DNA of 64,000 bases from Amycolatopsis sacchari (GCF_900114035.1 NZ_FORP01000022.1:59612-123611), one strand, 5' to 3'. Counted from the first letter of the stretch, positions 35,419 to 47,018 are shown. A program made the numbers and translations. Notes: generated by a model from the sequence alone, not told the origin.

Positions 35419-37160
35419 GGACCTTCCGCCGCCTGCTCGCCGCGCTCGCCGGGGTGGTGCTCGTCGCGGGCTGCGCGACCGTGCCGGAGGAATCGCAGCC
35501 GGTCGCGGTGCAGCAGCAGGAACTCGGCGAGATCGCCAACCCGGACGTGCAGCAGCCCGCCCGCGACCTCGACCCGCTGACCGTGGCCCGCGACTTCGTG
35601 CGGGCCAGTGCCCAGCCCGTCAGCAACAACGCCGCCGCGCGGATGTACCTCGACGACGGGGCGGCGAAGGCGTGGCAGCCGGGCAAGGTCATGAACGTGA
35701 TCGACGACCAGTTCAACACCGTGTACGCCACGGGCGTCGACCTGCCGGCCAACCCGAACGAGCGCGTCGTCGTGGTGCGGGGCACGAACCTCGGGATGCT
35801 CGGTGGGGACAGTTCGTTCATCCCGTCGAAGAGCCCGTACGAGCTGCGGTTGCTGGTGCGCAAGCAGTCCGACGGGCAGTGGCGGGTGACGAACCCGCCC
35901 GCGAACATCGTGGTGCCGTACAGCGATTTCACGGCGAACTACGTGCGCGTGCCGGTGTACTTCTTCGCGCAGGACTCGAACACGATCGTCCCGGACCTGC
36001 GGTACGTGGCGGGGAAGCCGCAGCTGGGCTTGCCGGCGCGGGTGGTTTCGCTGCTGCTGTCGGGGCCGTCGGACCAGCTGGTGGGCGCGGTGCGCACCCC
36101 GCTGCCGGAGGACGCGAACATCGAGGGCAACGTGACGGTGACGCCGGATGGGGCGCTGATGGTGCCGCTGACCGGGGTCGCCGACCAGACGCCCGAGGTC
36201 AAGAAGCTGATCGCGGCGCAGATCGTGTTGTCGTTGCAGGCGGTGACGACGAACCGCGTGCGGTTGCTGTCCGACGGGAACGCGCTGGTGGACGGCCACG
36301 AGGACTGGCTGCCGAGCGACGTGCCCTCGTACACGTCGATGGCGTCGCCGGGCGCGGACCTGCCGGGGTTGATGACGGTCAACGGCAGGATCCGGTCGCT
36401 CGCCGATGGGGCGTTGATCCAGGGGCCCGCGGGGCAGGGCGCGTACCAGGTGGTGAGCGCGGCGCAGTCGATCGACGGCAGGCAGCTGGCGATCGTTGAC
36501 AACGCCGACGGGCGGCAGCAGCTGCGGATCGGCTCGTTCGGGTCGTCGGCGCAGCTGGTGAACCTGTTCGGGGGCACGCTGACCCGCCCGACGTGGCGCC
36601 CGACGGCGACGGCGGACGGGACCGCGGGCGAGGTCTGGACGGTGGTCGACGGTTCGGCGGTCGTGCGGGTGCTGCGCACGTCGGACGGCGGGTGGACCGG
36701 GCAGGCCGTGAACGCCGAGGAGGTGCTCGGCGTCGGGCCGATCAGCGTGCTGCGGCTGTCCAGGGACGGTGCGCGCGCGGCGATCGTGGTGAACGGGCAG
36801 CTGCTGGTGGCGTCGGTGGTGCGGACGCAGGATTCGGTGACGCTGCGCAGTCCGCGGATCCTGCAGACGGGCACGCTGACGGGCGTCGTGGACGTCGACT
36901 GGCTGAGCCAGGACAGCCTCGTCGCCGCGACGACGATGCCGTCGCAGCCGGTGGTCAAGGTGCCGATCGACGGGCTGCGGCTGGACACGTTCAACAGCTC
37001 CAACCTGACGCCGCCGGTGTACGCCATCACGGCGGCGCCGGGCAGACCCATCGTGGTCGCCGACGCGGGCGGCCTGTGGACGGCCTCGGACGTCGGCGAG
37101 GTCTGGCGCCCGCACCAGAGCTCCCTCGGCGCCCGCGCAGCGCCGTTCTACCCAGGCTGA
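35415..37160 (+). CDS. lpqB: Lipoprotein LpqB, MtrAB accessory factor
   Basis: A 581-residue secreted lipoprotein. The signal peptide ends in VAGC (acylated Cys20); the next 200 residues form the GerMN-type domain (ARDFVRASAQP, YFFAQDSNTIVPDLRYV, LPARVVSLLLSGPS), followed by a C-terminal LpqB beta-propeller. LpqB binds the outside part of MtrB and modulates its activity. The ATG overlaps the mtrB stop. A long open frame starting at 33822 includes this gene but its first part is an mtrB shadow, so the ATG at 35415 is the true start. Confidence 0.95.
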   Translation: MRTFRRLLAALAGVVLVAGCATVPEESQPVAVQQQELGEIANPDVQQPARDLDPLTVARDFVRASAQPVSNNAAARMYLDDGAAKAWQPGKVMNVIDDQFNTVYATGVDLPANPNERVVVVRGTNLGMLGGDSSFIPSKSPYELRLLVRKQSDGQWRVTNPPANIVVPYSDFTANYVRVPVYFFAQDSNTIVPDLRYVAGKPQLGLPARVVSLLLSGPSDQLVGAVRTPLPEDANIEGNVTVTPDGALMVPLTGVADQTPEVKKLIAAQIVLSLQAVTTNRVRLLSDGNALVDGHEDWLPSDVPSYTSMASPGADLPGLMTVNGRIRSLADGALIQGPAGQGAYQVVSAAQSIDGRQLAIVDNADGRQQLRIGSFGSSAQLVNLFGGTLTRPTWRPTATADGTAGEVWTVVDGSAVVRVLRTSDGGWTGQAVNAEEVLGVGPISVLRLSRDGARAAIVVNGQLLVASVVRTQDSVTLRSPRILQTGTLTGVVDVDWLSQDSLVAATTMPSQPVVKVPIDGLRLDTFNSSNLTPPVYAITAAPGRPIVVADAGGLWTASDVGEVWRPHQSSLGARAAPFYPG

Positions 37161-37874
37161 TCCGCGGCGCGGGGCGGCGGCCCGGTGGCGCATGACCGGG
37201 GTGGCGACGCGGGGTCGCGCTGGCCGGTGGCGGCGATCGGCCGCGGTGGCGGCGCGGGGCGTGGGGCGGTGACGGGCCGGGTTGACGGTGGCGACCGGCC
37301 CAGGTGGCGACGCCGAGCAGCCGTGGCGGCGACCCGTGGGGTGGCGACGCGGGGTCGCGTGGGGCGGTGGCGGTGATCGACTGCGGTGGCGGCGCGGTGG
37401 CACGGCGGTTCCAGGGCGCGTGGGATGGCGACCGGCCGCGATGGGTGCGCGGGATGACCTTCGGGCACAGCAAGGCAGCGGGGCGTGGCGGTGTGGCGCG
37501 GCGCGCGGGTAGCTTCGGGCGCCGCAAAGCAGCGCGATGGGGCGCGGCGCCCGGGTGGCTTCCGGGGTGGCGCGGTCGTTGGTTGCGGCGGGCTGGCCTG
37601 CCGCTCTGGGCCGTGCGCGGCCTCACCAACCGCGCCATTCCCCGCCGCTTGGGCGAGTGTTTCCGCCCCAGTCCAGTCGGCGCCCGCCACCAGGTAGCAC
37701 CCGCCTCCGGCCCGCCACCTGCGCACGGCAAACCCCGCACCCGGCAGCCCCCACCCTGCACCCGAGGCAACACCCGACCCCACCCCGCCACCCGCCCCCG
37801 GCCCGGCGACCCCCACCCCGGCCCGTCATCCCCGGCAAACACCCGACCCCACCCCACCGCGGCAGCCCCACCCC
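37161..37874. repeat. Gene-free stretch with two tandem repeat families
   Basis: This 714-base gap between convergent lpqB and comF contains no credible gene. A GTGGCGACGCGGGG-type unit recurs at 37200 and 37340 (period 140, with the GGTGGCGGCG blocks following in the same order). A second unit recurs at about 37458 and 37512 (period 54, core TTCGGGC-N3-GCAA-N-GCAGCG). The plus strand is G-rich until about 37640 and C-rich after that. Open frames here are compositional artefacts. Confidence 0.7.
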
Positions 37875-38564
37875 TCACCCCGTCGCCGTCAGGGTGAGGA
37901 CCGCCGTGACCTTCTGGCCTCCTTCCGTCAACATCCGGGCACAGGCGGCGGCCGTCGCGCCCGTGGTCAGGACGTCGTCGAGCACTACCACCCTCGTGTG
38001 GACCGGCGGCAGACCGCGCGGATCCAGCCGTAGGCGGCCCGCCAGGTTCGCCGCGCGCTGGGCGTGCGTCAGGCCCACCGCGTCCCGCGCTCCGGCCGCC
38101 AGCCGGAGTGCTGGGGCCACCGCGGCGGACGACCCCGCCTCCGCGAGCGCCGCCGCGCACGCTCTCGCCAGGCGCAGCATGTGCGGCCCGCCCCGGACGC
38201 GGGACGCGGTGCGGCGCGAGGGCGCCGGCACGAGCCACCACACGCCTTCGTCGTCCGGGCTCGCCCCCGGCAGGTGCGGCAACGCCGCGGCGAGCACCCG
38301 GCCCAGCGGCGCCGCCAGGTCACGCCGCCCCCGCTCCTTGTACGACAGCACGAGCCGCCGCGGGATGTCCTCGTACCGGGCCAGCGCGTAGCAGCCCACC
38401 CCACCCGTCGGCCCGCGCGCCACCCGCTCCGGCCTGCCGAAACCGGCCAGGCAACGCGCGCAGCACGCGGCTCCCGGTGCACCGCAGCCCGCGCACGTCG
38501 CGGGCAGCACCAGCTCGAGTACTCGTTCCCCCAGTCCCACGCCCAGCAGTCTGCCCGTGCCCAC
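37875..38564 (-). CDS. ComF family phosphoribosyltransferase-like protein
   Basis: A 229-residue protein. An N-terminal zinc ribbon (CAGCG-x6-CCARC) precedes a type I phosphoribosyltransferase fold with PRPP-binding loop VVVLDDVLTTGATAAAC near the C-terminus and the VPAPSRRTASRVRGG segment. ComF proteins help DNA uptake in competent bacteria; in actinomycetes they are conserved but their role is unproven. The GTG at 38564 is the furthest start; a GTG at 38540 is an alternative. It occupies the Rv3242c position between lpqB and hpf. Confidence 0.88.
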   Translation of the reverse strand: MGTGRLLGVGLGERVLELVLPATCAGCGAPGAACCARCLAGFGRPERVARGPTGGVGCYALARYEDIPRRLVLSYKERGRRDLAAPLGRVLAAALPHLPGASPDDEGVWWLVPAPSRRTASRVRGGPHMLRLARACAAALAEAGSSAAVAPALRLAAGARDAVGLTHAQRAANLAGRLRLDPRGLPPVHTRVVVLDDVLTTGATAAACARMLTEGGQKVTAVLTLTATG

Positions 38565-38945
38565 CGACAGTTTCCGGTCCTCCGCCGATCACTCACAAAG
38601 GTGCATCTCCGGGAACGGTCCGGGCCCGTGGGCCGTTGTCCGGGTATGAGGCAGCTCGGCGAAGACCCGCCTCCGGCGCAAGCGACCACCCGGGTGGCGT
38701 GCGGCGCCCCCCGCGCGGTCACGCTCGGCCCTCGACGTGCGGAAACCCTTGTCCGTCAAGGTGAAACGCACATCCCCGCACTGCTCCGTCCGAGCTGCGC
38801 GACGGCCCGCCCCGCCGGGCCGCGGCCGCGCAGCGTGACGGTTTCCCATCCACCGGCATCCCCCGGCCCGGGGGGTTTTGTGATGCGCGTTACCGGGCTA
38901 ACGTGCACCGCTATAGCCATTCGGCGGCAGGGAGGTGAACAACCG

Positions 38946-38972
38946 ATGACCCTGGTGCCGACGAAGACCTAA
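38946..38972 (+). CDS. Putative 8-residue upstream ORF before hpf
   Basis: ATG at 38946 follows a near-ideal ribosome site GGAGGTGA (38931-38938) at seven bases and encodes MTLVPTKT before a TAA at 38970. It ends 81 bases before hpf. Such a strong initiation site for so short a frame suggests a regulatory leader peptide, though no terminator or obvious sensor codon follows. The rest of the 489-base gap (38565-39053) holds no other gene that I can support. Confidence 0.5.
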   Translation: MTLVPTKT

Positions 38973-39053
38973 ATCCCCGTGCAGGGCAAGGCGTCGGCGC
39001 CCTCGTCAATTCCGAAAGAGCAGCGGACTCAGCAGGAGTTAGGGAGGTCGTGT

Positions 39054-39731
39054 ATGGACATCGTCGTTAAAGGTCGCAACGTGGAGGTGCCGGACCACTA
39101 CCGGGAGCACGTGAGCGCCAAGCTCGCGCGACTGGAGCGGTACGACAAGAAGGTCTTCCGTTACGACGTGGAGCTCTTCCACGAGCCCAACCGCAGGCAG
39201 GCGAAGAACTGCCAGCGGGTGGAGATCACCGGCAAGGGCAAGGGCCCCGTCGTCCGCGCCGAGGCGTGCGCCGGCGACTTCTACGCCGCCCTCGACGCCG
39301 CCGTGAACAAGCTCGAGAACCGGCTGCGCCGCATGGCCGACCGCCGCCGGGTGCACTACGGGCGCCGCTGCCCGGAGTCCGTCGCCGAGGCGACCGCCCC
39401 CATCTCCGCCGGCCCCGCCGACGTGCGCCGGCCCGCTTCGGGCACCGCCGTGCTCGAGGCCCCCGCCCCCGTCGAGACCGTCGAGCTCGACGCCGAGGCG
39501 CTCGAACTGCCCCTGCAGCGCTGGGAAGCCGACGCGGTCGACGACCACCAGCCCGGCCGGATCGTGCGCGAAAAGCAGCACTCCGCCGAACCGATGACCC
39601 TGGACCAGGCCCTCTACCAGATGGAGCTGGTCGGGCACGACTTCTACCTCTTCAACGACGCCGACGCCGGCACCCCGAGCGTCGTGTACCGCAGGAAGGG
39701 CTTCGACTACGGCGTGATCAGACTCCGCTGA
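39054..39731 (+). CDS. hpf: Ribosome hibernation promoting factor, long form
   Basis: A 225-residue long-type HPF. The N-terminal S30AE domain ([20 protein letters not shown] to about residue 105) binds the decoding centre, and the C-terminal domain ([46 protein letters not shown]) dimerises to form 100S ribosomes. ATG at 39054 follows GGGAGG; the in-frame start at 38979 would add an unconserved tail. Expression is expected in stationary phase or hypoxia. It lies upstream of secA as in M. tuberculosis Rv3241c. Confidence 0.95.
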   Translation: MDIVVKGRNVEVPDHYREHVSAKLARLERYDKKVFRYDVELFHEPNRRQAKNCQRVEITGKGKGPVVRAEACAGDFYAALDAAVNKLENRLRRMADRRRVHYGRRCPESVAEATAPISAGPADVRRPASGTAVLEAPAPVETVELDAEALELPLQRWEADAVDDHQPGRIVREKQHSAEPMTLDQALYQMELVGHDFYLFNDADAGTPSVVYRRKGFDYGVIRLR

Positions 39732-39742
39732 GAAACCTGCCC

Positions 39743-39780
39743 CGGAAGGGCCCGCGCACACCCGTGCGTGGGCCCTTCCG
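39743..39780 (+). terminator. Terminator hairpin after hpf
   Basis: Arms of 17 bases (39743-39759 and 39764-39780, core CGGAAGGGCCC) pair with one G-U-type mismatch around a 4-base loop, 12 bases after the hpf stop. It separates hpf from secA. Confidence 0.85.
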
Positions 39781-39901
39781 CTACTTAGGTCGCGGCGTGC
39801 GTGCACGTCGGGGCCCACCTTCCCTACGATGGAGGAGGCGCACACCTCCGCCCGGGAACAGGCCTGGGCGCATTTCCACAACAGCTAGTGAGGTCGACCG
39901 G

Positions 39902-42748
<2,847 letters not shown>

Positions 42749-42771
42749 GGTCTGTTGCCTCGGTGCGCTGA

Positions 42772-42802
42772 GGGGCCCTCCCCGGGTGGGGAGGGCCCCT
42801 TT
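42772..42802 (+). terminator. Terminator after secA
   Basis: Perfect 12-bp arms GGGGCCCTCCCC (42772-42783) and GGGGAGGGCCCC (42788-42799) with a 4-base loop, followed by TTT, 24 bases after the secA stop. Confidence 0.9.
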
Positions 42803-43254
42803 GTCGTTGGGGTGGGGTGGTTGGTGGGGGTTGGGCCGGGCCTAGTGTGGCGGGGCTCGTCGGCCGTGGACGCCCGGCGGGGCGTGCCGGGAGGCCGGGG
42901 CTGCGGGGCCGGGCCTGCGGGGCCGGGCCTGCGGGCTGGGTTCAGTCGACAGCAGGCTGCGGTCCCGCAAACGACCGGCGTGAGCGGTCCATCCAGCGAT
43001 CTCGCTGGGGCAACCGCCGATCCGGCTGCGGAAACGGCTGCTCGGGGCGCCGCCGAGCCACCGCTGCGGCGGGCCCCTCACGTCCACCCCGGTGGCCGGT
43101 GCGCCCGGTCCAGCCCCGCGTGCTGCGGCGCCCAGGCCCGGCCCTCGCCGCGCTGCAAGCCCGCTTCAGCCCCGCCCCTGCTGGGGCACCGGGCCCCCAC
43201 CCCAGCCCCACCGGCCGTCCGGCGGGAGCCGCGCCCCCACCGGACGGCCCGAAC
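42803..43254. other. Gene-free stretch between secA and the Rv3235-family gene
   Basis: Nothing convincing is encoded in these 452 bases. A 14-base unit (GCGGGGCCGGGCCT) is repeated about 2.5 times at 42903-42938. The remaining sequence is simple GC-rich DNA without recognisable motifs. Confidence 0.6.
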
Positions 43255-43884
43255 TCACCGATGTTCCCCCGATCGGGGGGAACGGCCGGGGCGGAGGATG
43301 TCGAAGAAGGTGCAGCGCCAGCCGACCTCCGTGAAGTCAAAGCGGGCTGTCACGGCGTACGTCCTGGTCGCCGTTGTTGCGGTCGCTGTCGCTTCCCACG
43401 TCGTCGGGGTCACTGGGCACGCCCGGACCCGCTGCACGGTGAACCTGACGCTCGGCACCGGCGGGCGCAGGCCGAGTTGTGCGTACAGCTGAGCGCTCAC
43501 CACGCCCTGCACGTGGCTCAGCGCCCGCCGCCCCGTCCGCACCTCCAGCACCGCGTTCAGCACCGACCGCATCTGTGCGGCCGACAGCACCGCACCGGCA
43601 CCCGGCGACGCCCCGCTGTCGCCTCCAGCGCCAGCCACGGCACCGTCCGCACCGCCAGCCACGGCGCCGTCCGCACCGCCAGCCACGGCGCCGTCCGCAC
43701 CGCCAGCCACGGCGCCGTCCGCACCGCCCGCCACGGCGCCGTCCGCGGGCACCGCAGGAGCGCCGGTCCGCGCCTCCGGGATCCGCGCCGCCCCCAGCTC
43801 CAGCCGCAACTGGCCGCCGACCTCGGCGAACCGGTGCAGGTCGCGCAAAGGTTCGTACTGTTTGAGCGGAATGATCGTCCGCAT
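43255..43884 (-). CDS. Rv3235 family protein with an internal eight-residue repeat
   Basis: A 209-residue protein. The C-terminal half (LSAAQMRSVLNAVLEVRTGRRALSHVQGVVSAQLYAQL to WRCTFFDIL) matches the small Rv3235 family found near secA in actinobacteria, whose function is unknown. The N-terminal half is low complexity and contains about five units of ADGAVAGG at residues 47-85. ATG at 43884 follows a GGGGGG ribosome site; an ATG at 43914 would add ten residues. It is a single-gene unit on the minus strand, divergent from the HAD gene. Confidence 0.8.
   Translation of the reverse strand: MRTIIPLKQYEPLRDLHRFAEVGGQLRLELGAARIPEARTGAPAVPADGAVAGGADGAVAGGADGAVAGGADGAVAGGADGAVAGAGGDSGASPGAGAVLSAAQMRSVLNAVLEVRTGRRALSHVQGVVSAQLYAQLGLRPPVPSVRFTVQRVRACPVTPTTWEATATATTATRTYAVTARFDFTEVGWRCTFFDILRPGRSPRSGEHR
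43630..43746 (-). repeat. In-frame 24-bp coding repeats
   Basis: Four to five nearly identical 24-base units (plus-strand core GCCAGCCACGGCGCCGTCC) encode the ADGAVAGG repeats of the Rv3235-family protein. The near identity suggests recent expansion by slippage, and copy number probably differs between strains. Confidence 0.88.
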
Positions 43885-43984
43885 CGTCCCCCCAGGATGT
43901 GTGGCAACTTCCACCCTTAAGGAGGGCCGCGGGGATCCGATCCGGTCAGGATGGACCCGACTCAGTGACGACTATCGTCGGATC

Positions 43985-44368
43985 ATGCTGAGCGGATTGG
44001 TCGTCGACTACGCGGGCGTGCTCACCGATCCCGACGCCGCCGACCTCTTCACGACCATCGACCGGCTGCGCGAACGCGGCGTGCGGACCGCGCTGCTGTC
44101 GAACGCTGCGGGCGGCGGGACCGCGAAGGCACGCCTCGGTCGCTGGTTCGACGCGCTCGTGTTCTCCGGCGAGGTCGGCCACGCCAAACCCAGCCCGCAG
44201 GTCTACCTGCTCACCGCCGACCGCCTCGGCCTGCCCGCCACCGCCTGCGTCTTCGTCGACGACTCGCGCCGCAACGTCGACGGGGCCGTCGAGGCGGGCA
44301 TGGTCGGCGTGCACCACACGTCCGTGCCCGCCACGCTCACCGAGCTGGCCGCGCTGTTCCCCGCCTGA
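43985..44368 (+). CDS. HAD-like hydrolase, compact form
   Basis: A 127-residue HAD fold without a cap domain. Motif I is DYAGVLTD with Asp8 as nucleophile but Ala10 where phosphatases have the second Asp; motif II is Ser39 in LLSN; motif III is Lys68 in AKPSPQVY; motif IV is VFVDDSRRNV (Asp92, Asp93). ATG at 43985 gives the family start; the longer open frame upstream is unconserved. The lack of the general acid suggests altered or absent phosphatase activity. Its end overlaps the convergent methyltransferase gene by 32 bases. Confidence 0.82.
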   Translation: MLSGLVVDYAGVLTDPDAADLFTTIDRLRERGVRTALLSNAAGGGTAKARLGRWFDALVFSGEVGHAKPSPQVYLLTADRLGLPATACVFVDDSRRNVDGAVEAGMVGVHHTSVPATLTELAALFPA

Positions 44369-45104
44369 CCAGGTCGAAGCACAGCACCGCCGCCGCGGCG
44401 GACACGTTCAGCGACTCCACGTCGCCCGGCATCGGGATCGTGAGCCAGCCCGTCAGCAGCTCCGCGACGTCGTCCGAAACCCCGCCGGTCTCGCCGCCCA
44501 GCACGAACGCCGCACGCGACGGCAGCTCCGCCTCGAACAGCGGCTCACCGCCGGTGGCGCCGAGCCCGTACAGCCGGTACCCCGCGTCCGACAGCATCCC
44601 CGCCGCCTCGGCCGCCGTCGCGCAGCGCAGCACCGGCGCGCGGAACGCGACGCCCGCGGAAGCCTTCACCACCAGCGGGTCCAGCGACGCCACCCCGCGC
44701 CGCGGCACCACCACGCCGTCGATCCCGGCGGCCGTCGCGGTCCGGAGGATCATCCCGACGTTCGCCGGGGTCGTGATGCCGTCCAGCAGCAGGACCCGCG
44801 GCGGCAGCGGCGCGTTGGCCAGCGCCGTCGCCAGCGGGCGCATCCGCGGCGCGACGACGTCCGCCAGTACGCCCTGGTCCTGCTTGCCGTTGCCCGCCAG
44901 CACCTTCACGCGGTGCGCGCTCGCCCGCTGCACCGGCACCCCCGCCCTGCGCGCGGCCTGCACGATCTCCGGCGCACGGGCGTTGTCCGCGAGGATGATC
45001 TTGTCGACCCGCAGCTCCGGGTCGTCGAGCGCCTCCAGCACCGGCTTGCGGCCGTACACGGTCAGGAAGCGGTCCTTAGGGGACACAGTGTTGGTTTCGC
45101 GCAC
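44337..45104 (-). CDS. TrmH/SpoU family RNA 2'-O-methyltransferase
   Basis: A 255-residue SPOUT enzyme that methylates ribose in rRNA or tRNA using S-adenosylmethionine. An N-terminal substrate-binding domain (VYGRKPVLEALDDPELRVDKIILADNA) precedes the knotted catalytic domain with motif 1 LDGITTPANVGMILRTATAAGIDGVV, motif 2 FVLGGETGGVSDD and motif 3 IPMPGDVESLNVSAAAAVLCFDLVR. The RNA target is unknown. GTG at 45104 and GTG at 45086 are both possible starts. Confidence 0.92.
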   Translation of the reverse strand: MRETNTVSPKDRFLTVYGRKPVLEALDDPELRVDKIILADNARAPEIVQAARRAGVPVQRASAHRVKVLAGNGKQDQGVLADVVAPRMRPLATALANAPLPPRVLLLDGITTPANVGMILRTATAAGIDGVVVPRRGVASLDPLVVKASAGVAFRAPVLRCATAAEAAGMLSDAGYRLYGLGATGGEPLFEAELPSRAAFVLGGETGGVSDDVAELLTGWLTIPMPGDVESLNVSAAAAVLCFDLVRRGTARPAR

Positions 45105-45132
45105 CAGACAAGGCTAGTGACAGGATCGGCTC

Positions 45133-46530
45133 ATGCCCGACCGGCTTTCCGCGCTCGACGCGTCGTTCCTCTACCTCGAGGACGCCACCACGCCGATGCA
45201 CGTCGGTGGCGTGGCGGTGTTCGAGCGCCCGCGCGAGGGCTTCGACTTCGAGCAGCTGCTGTGCCTGGTCACGCAGCGCCTGGGTTACCTGCCGCGGTAC
45301 CGGCAGCGCGTGCTGAACGTGCCCGGCCACCTCGCCAGGCCGGTGTGGGCAGACGACCCGGACTTCGACCTGAACTACCACGTCCGCCGGTCCGCGCTGC
45401 CCGCCCCCGGCCGCGAGGAGCAGCTGTTCGACCTGGTCGCGCGGCTGATGGCCCGCCCGATGGACTCCGAACGCCCGCTGTGGGAGGCGTACTTCGTCGA
45501 GGGCCTGGCCGGTGACCGCGTCGCGCTCGTCACCAAGACGCACCAGGCCGTCGTGGACGGGATGGGCTCGGTGGAGCTGGGACAGCTGATCCTCGACGCC
45601 ACGCCCCAGCCCTGCGAGCCGTACGAGGACACGTGGGTGCCGCGCCGGATGCCGTCGGCCGCGCAACTCGTGCTCGACGCCCTCAGCGAAACCGTGCGGC
45701 AGCCGGGTGAGCTGGTCGAGAACGTGCGGGCCTTCGTCGGGGACGCCGCCGCCACCGCGGGCAAGGTCGCCGACGCCGTCGGCGGTGTCGTGCGCGCGCT
45801 CGCCCGGCCGGCGCCCTCGGGGCCGCTGAACACGCACGTCAGCGGCGGCCGCGTGTTCGCCGTCGTCCGCACCAAGCTCAGCGACTACCGCGCGGTCCGC
45901 GCCCTGCACGGCGGCACGGTCAACGACATCGTGCTCGCGGCGCTCACCGGTGCCCTGCGTGAGTGGCTGCTGTCGCGCGGTGAGACCGTGCAGGCCGAGA
46001 CGGTGTTGCGAGCGCTGGTGCCGATGGCCGTGCTCGAACCCGGCACGGTGGAGTTCTCCCCGGCCGGGCTGGTGAACAACCAGGTCGAGGCGCACCTGGT
46101 GGACCTCCCGGTCGGCGAGCCGGACCCGGTGCTGCGGCTGCAGCACATCAGCCACGCCATGCGCCGCTACACCGACTCCGGCCGCTCGGTCGCGGCGCGT
46201 GCCATGCTGAAGGTGGGCGGGTTCGCGCCGGCGACGATGCACTCGCTGGCGGCGCGGGCCGCCGGGTCCTTCTCCGGCCGCATCTTCAACCTGGTGATCA
46301 CCAACTCGCCGGGGCCGCAGCAGCCGCTGTACGCGGGGCAGGCGAGGATGACGGAGATGTACCCGGTGATCCCGCTGGCGCGCAACCAGGCGCTGGCCAT
46401 CGGGGTCACGTCCTACGCCGGAAACGTCTACTTCGGCCTGAACGGCGACCGCAAGGCCGTGTCCGACGTGGGGAACCTGGCCGCGATGGTCGAGGATTCG
46501 CTGGACGAACTGAAGGGGACGCACTGGTGA
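45133..46530 (+). CDS. Wax ester synthase/diacylglycerol acyltransferase family protein, variant catalytic motif
   Basis: A 465-residue acyl-CoA-dependent acyltransferase-like protein. The N-terminus LSALDASFLYLEDATTPMHVGGVAVF and the C-terminal NLVITNSPGPQQPLYAGQARM and PLARNQALAIGVTSYAGNVYFGL blocks are family hallmarks. The catalytic HHxxxDG appears as HQAVVDG (residues 137-143): the second His, usually the general base, is Gln. A homologous gene pair (Rv3233c/Rv3234c) lies near secA in M. tuberculosis. It may act in triacylglycerol storage or have a changed role. The DUF6912 gene overlaps its stop (GTGA). Confidence 0.88.
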   Translation: MPDRLSALDASFLYLEDATTPMHVGGVAVFERPREGFDFEQLLCLVTQRLGYLPRYRQRVLNVPGHLARPVWADDPDFDLNYHVRRSALPAPGREEQLFDLVARLMARPMDSERPLWEAYFVEGLAGDRVALVTKTHQAVVDGMGSVELGQLILDATPQPCEPYEDTWVPRRMPSAAQLVLDALSETVRQPGELVENVRAFVGDAAATAGKVADAVGGVVRALARPAPSGPLNTHVSGGRVFAVVRTKLSDYRAVRALHGGTVNDIVLAALTGALREWLLSRGETVQAETVLRALVPMAVLEPGTVEFSPAGLVNNQVEAHLVDLPVGEPDPVLRLQHISHAMRRYTDSGRSVAARAMLKVGGFAPATMHSLAARAAGSFSGRIFNLVITNSPGPQQPLYAGQARMTEMYPVIPLARNQALAIGVTSYAGNVYFGLNGDRKAVSDVGNLAAMVEDSLDELKGTHW

Positions 46531-47018
46531 GGGTCTATCTGCCCGGGACGATCGGGATGCTGCGCAGGCTCGTGGCCGAGGGCAAGCTGCAGCCGCTCGG
46601 CGGCACCGGGTTCGCGCTCACCCCGGCGCTGCGCGAGTCCTACGTGAGCGGCGACACCGAGGAGCTGGAGTACGCGGCCCTGCTCGACGCCGCCCGCGCC
46701 TCGCTGCGGCTGATCGGGGATGACGAGAAGGAAGTGGCGCGCCGGGTCGTGATCTCGGTGGACGTGGACAACGCGACCCCGCGCCCGGATCTGGACGCCG
46801 CCGTGGTGAAGCTGTCCGGGCCGATCGTGCTGGACGACGTCGCCGCGGTGCACGTGGACACCGAGGAGGCGGAGGACGCCGTCCGCGCCGCCGCCGCGGT
46901 CATCGACGCCGCCGACCTCGGCGACCTGGACGCGGAGTTCGCGCTGGGCGAGGCCGAGGACCACGAACTGGCCTGGTACGCGCCCCAGGAGCTGCCGTTC
47001 TTGTTGGAACTGCTTTAG
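46527..47018 (+). CDS. DUF6912-like hypothetical protein
   Basis: A 163-residue protein starting MRVYLPGTIGMLRRLVAEGKL, with an acidic second half and two VVISVDVDNATPRP-type beta segments. I recognise it as a conserved actinobacterial hypothetical located downstream of the acyltransferase; no catalytic motif or membrane segment is visible. GTG at 46527 overlaps the previous stop, so it is cotranslated. Function unknown. Confidence 0.75.
   Translation: MRVYLPGTIGMLRRLVAEGKLQPLGGTGFALTPALRESYVSGDTEELEYAALLDAARASLRLIGDDEKEVARRVVISVDVDNATPRPDLDAAVVKLSGPIVLDDVAAVHVDTEEAEDAVRAAAAVIDAADLGDLDAEFALGEAEDHELAWYAPQELPFLLELL

Noticed and set aside
33822..37160. Apparent 1112-residue mtrB-lpqB fusion protein
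   Set aside because: The first 530 codons are an out-of-frame shadow of mtrB; lpqB has its own ATG, lipobox and ATGA overlap with mtrB.
37148..37897. Open frames on both strands between lpqB and comF
   Set aside because: They are long only because the sequence is extremely GC-rich and repetitive; the proteins are Gly/Pro/Arg low-complexity without start signals.
38872..38905. Possible SigB/SigF-type promoter (GTTT-N-GGGCTA) before hpf
   Set aside because: The -10 match is poor (GGGCTA versus GGGTAT) and no second line of evidence is available.
43630..43746. Regular 24-bp repeats that could suggest a CRISPR array
   Set aside because: Units are contiguous, have no spacers, and are in frame with the Rv3235-family protein, where they encode an eight-residue repeat.
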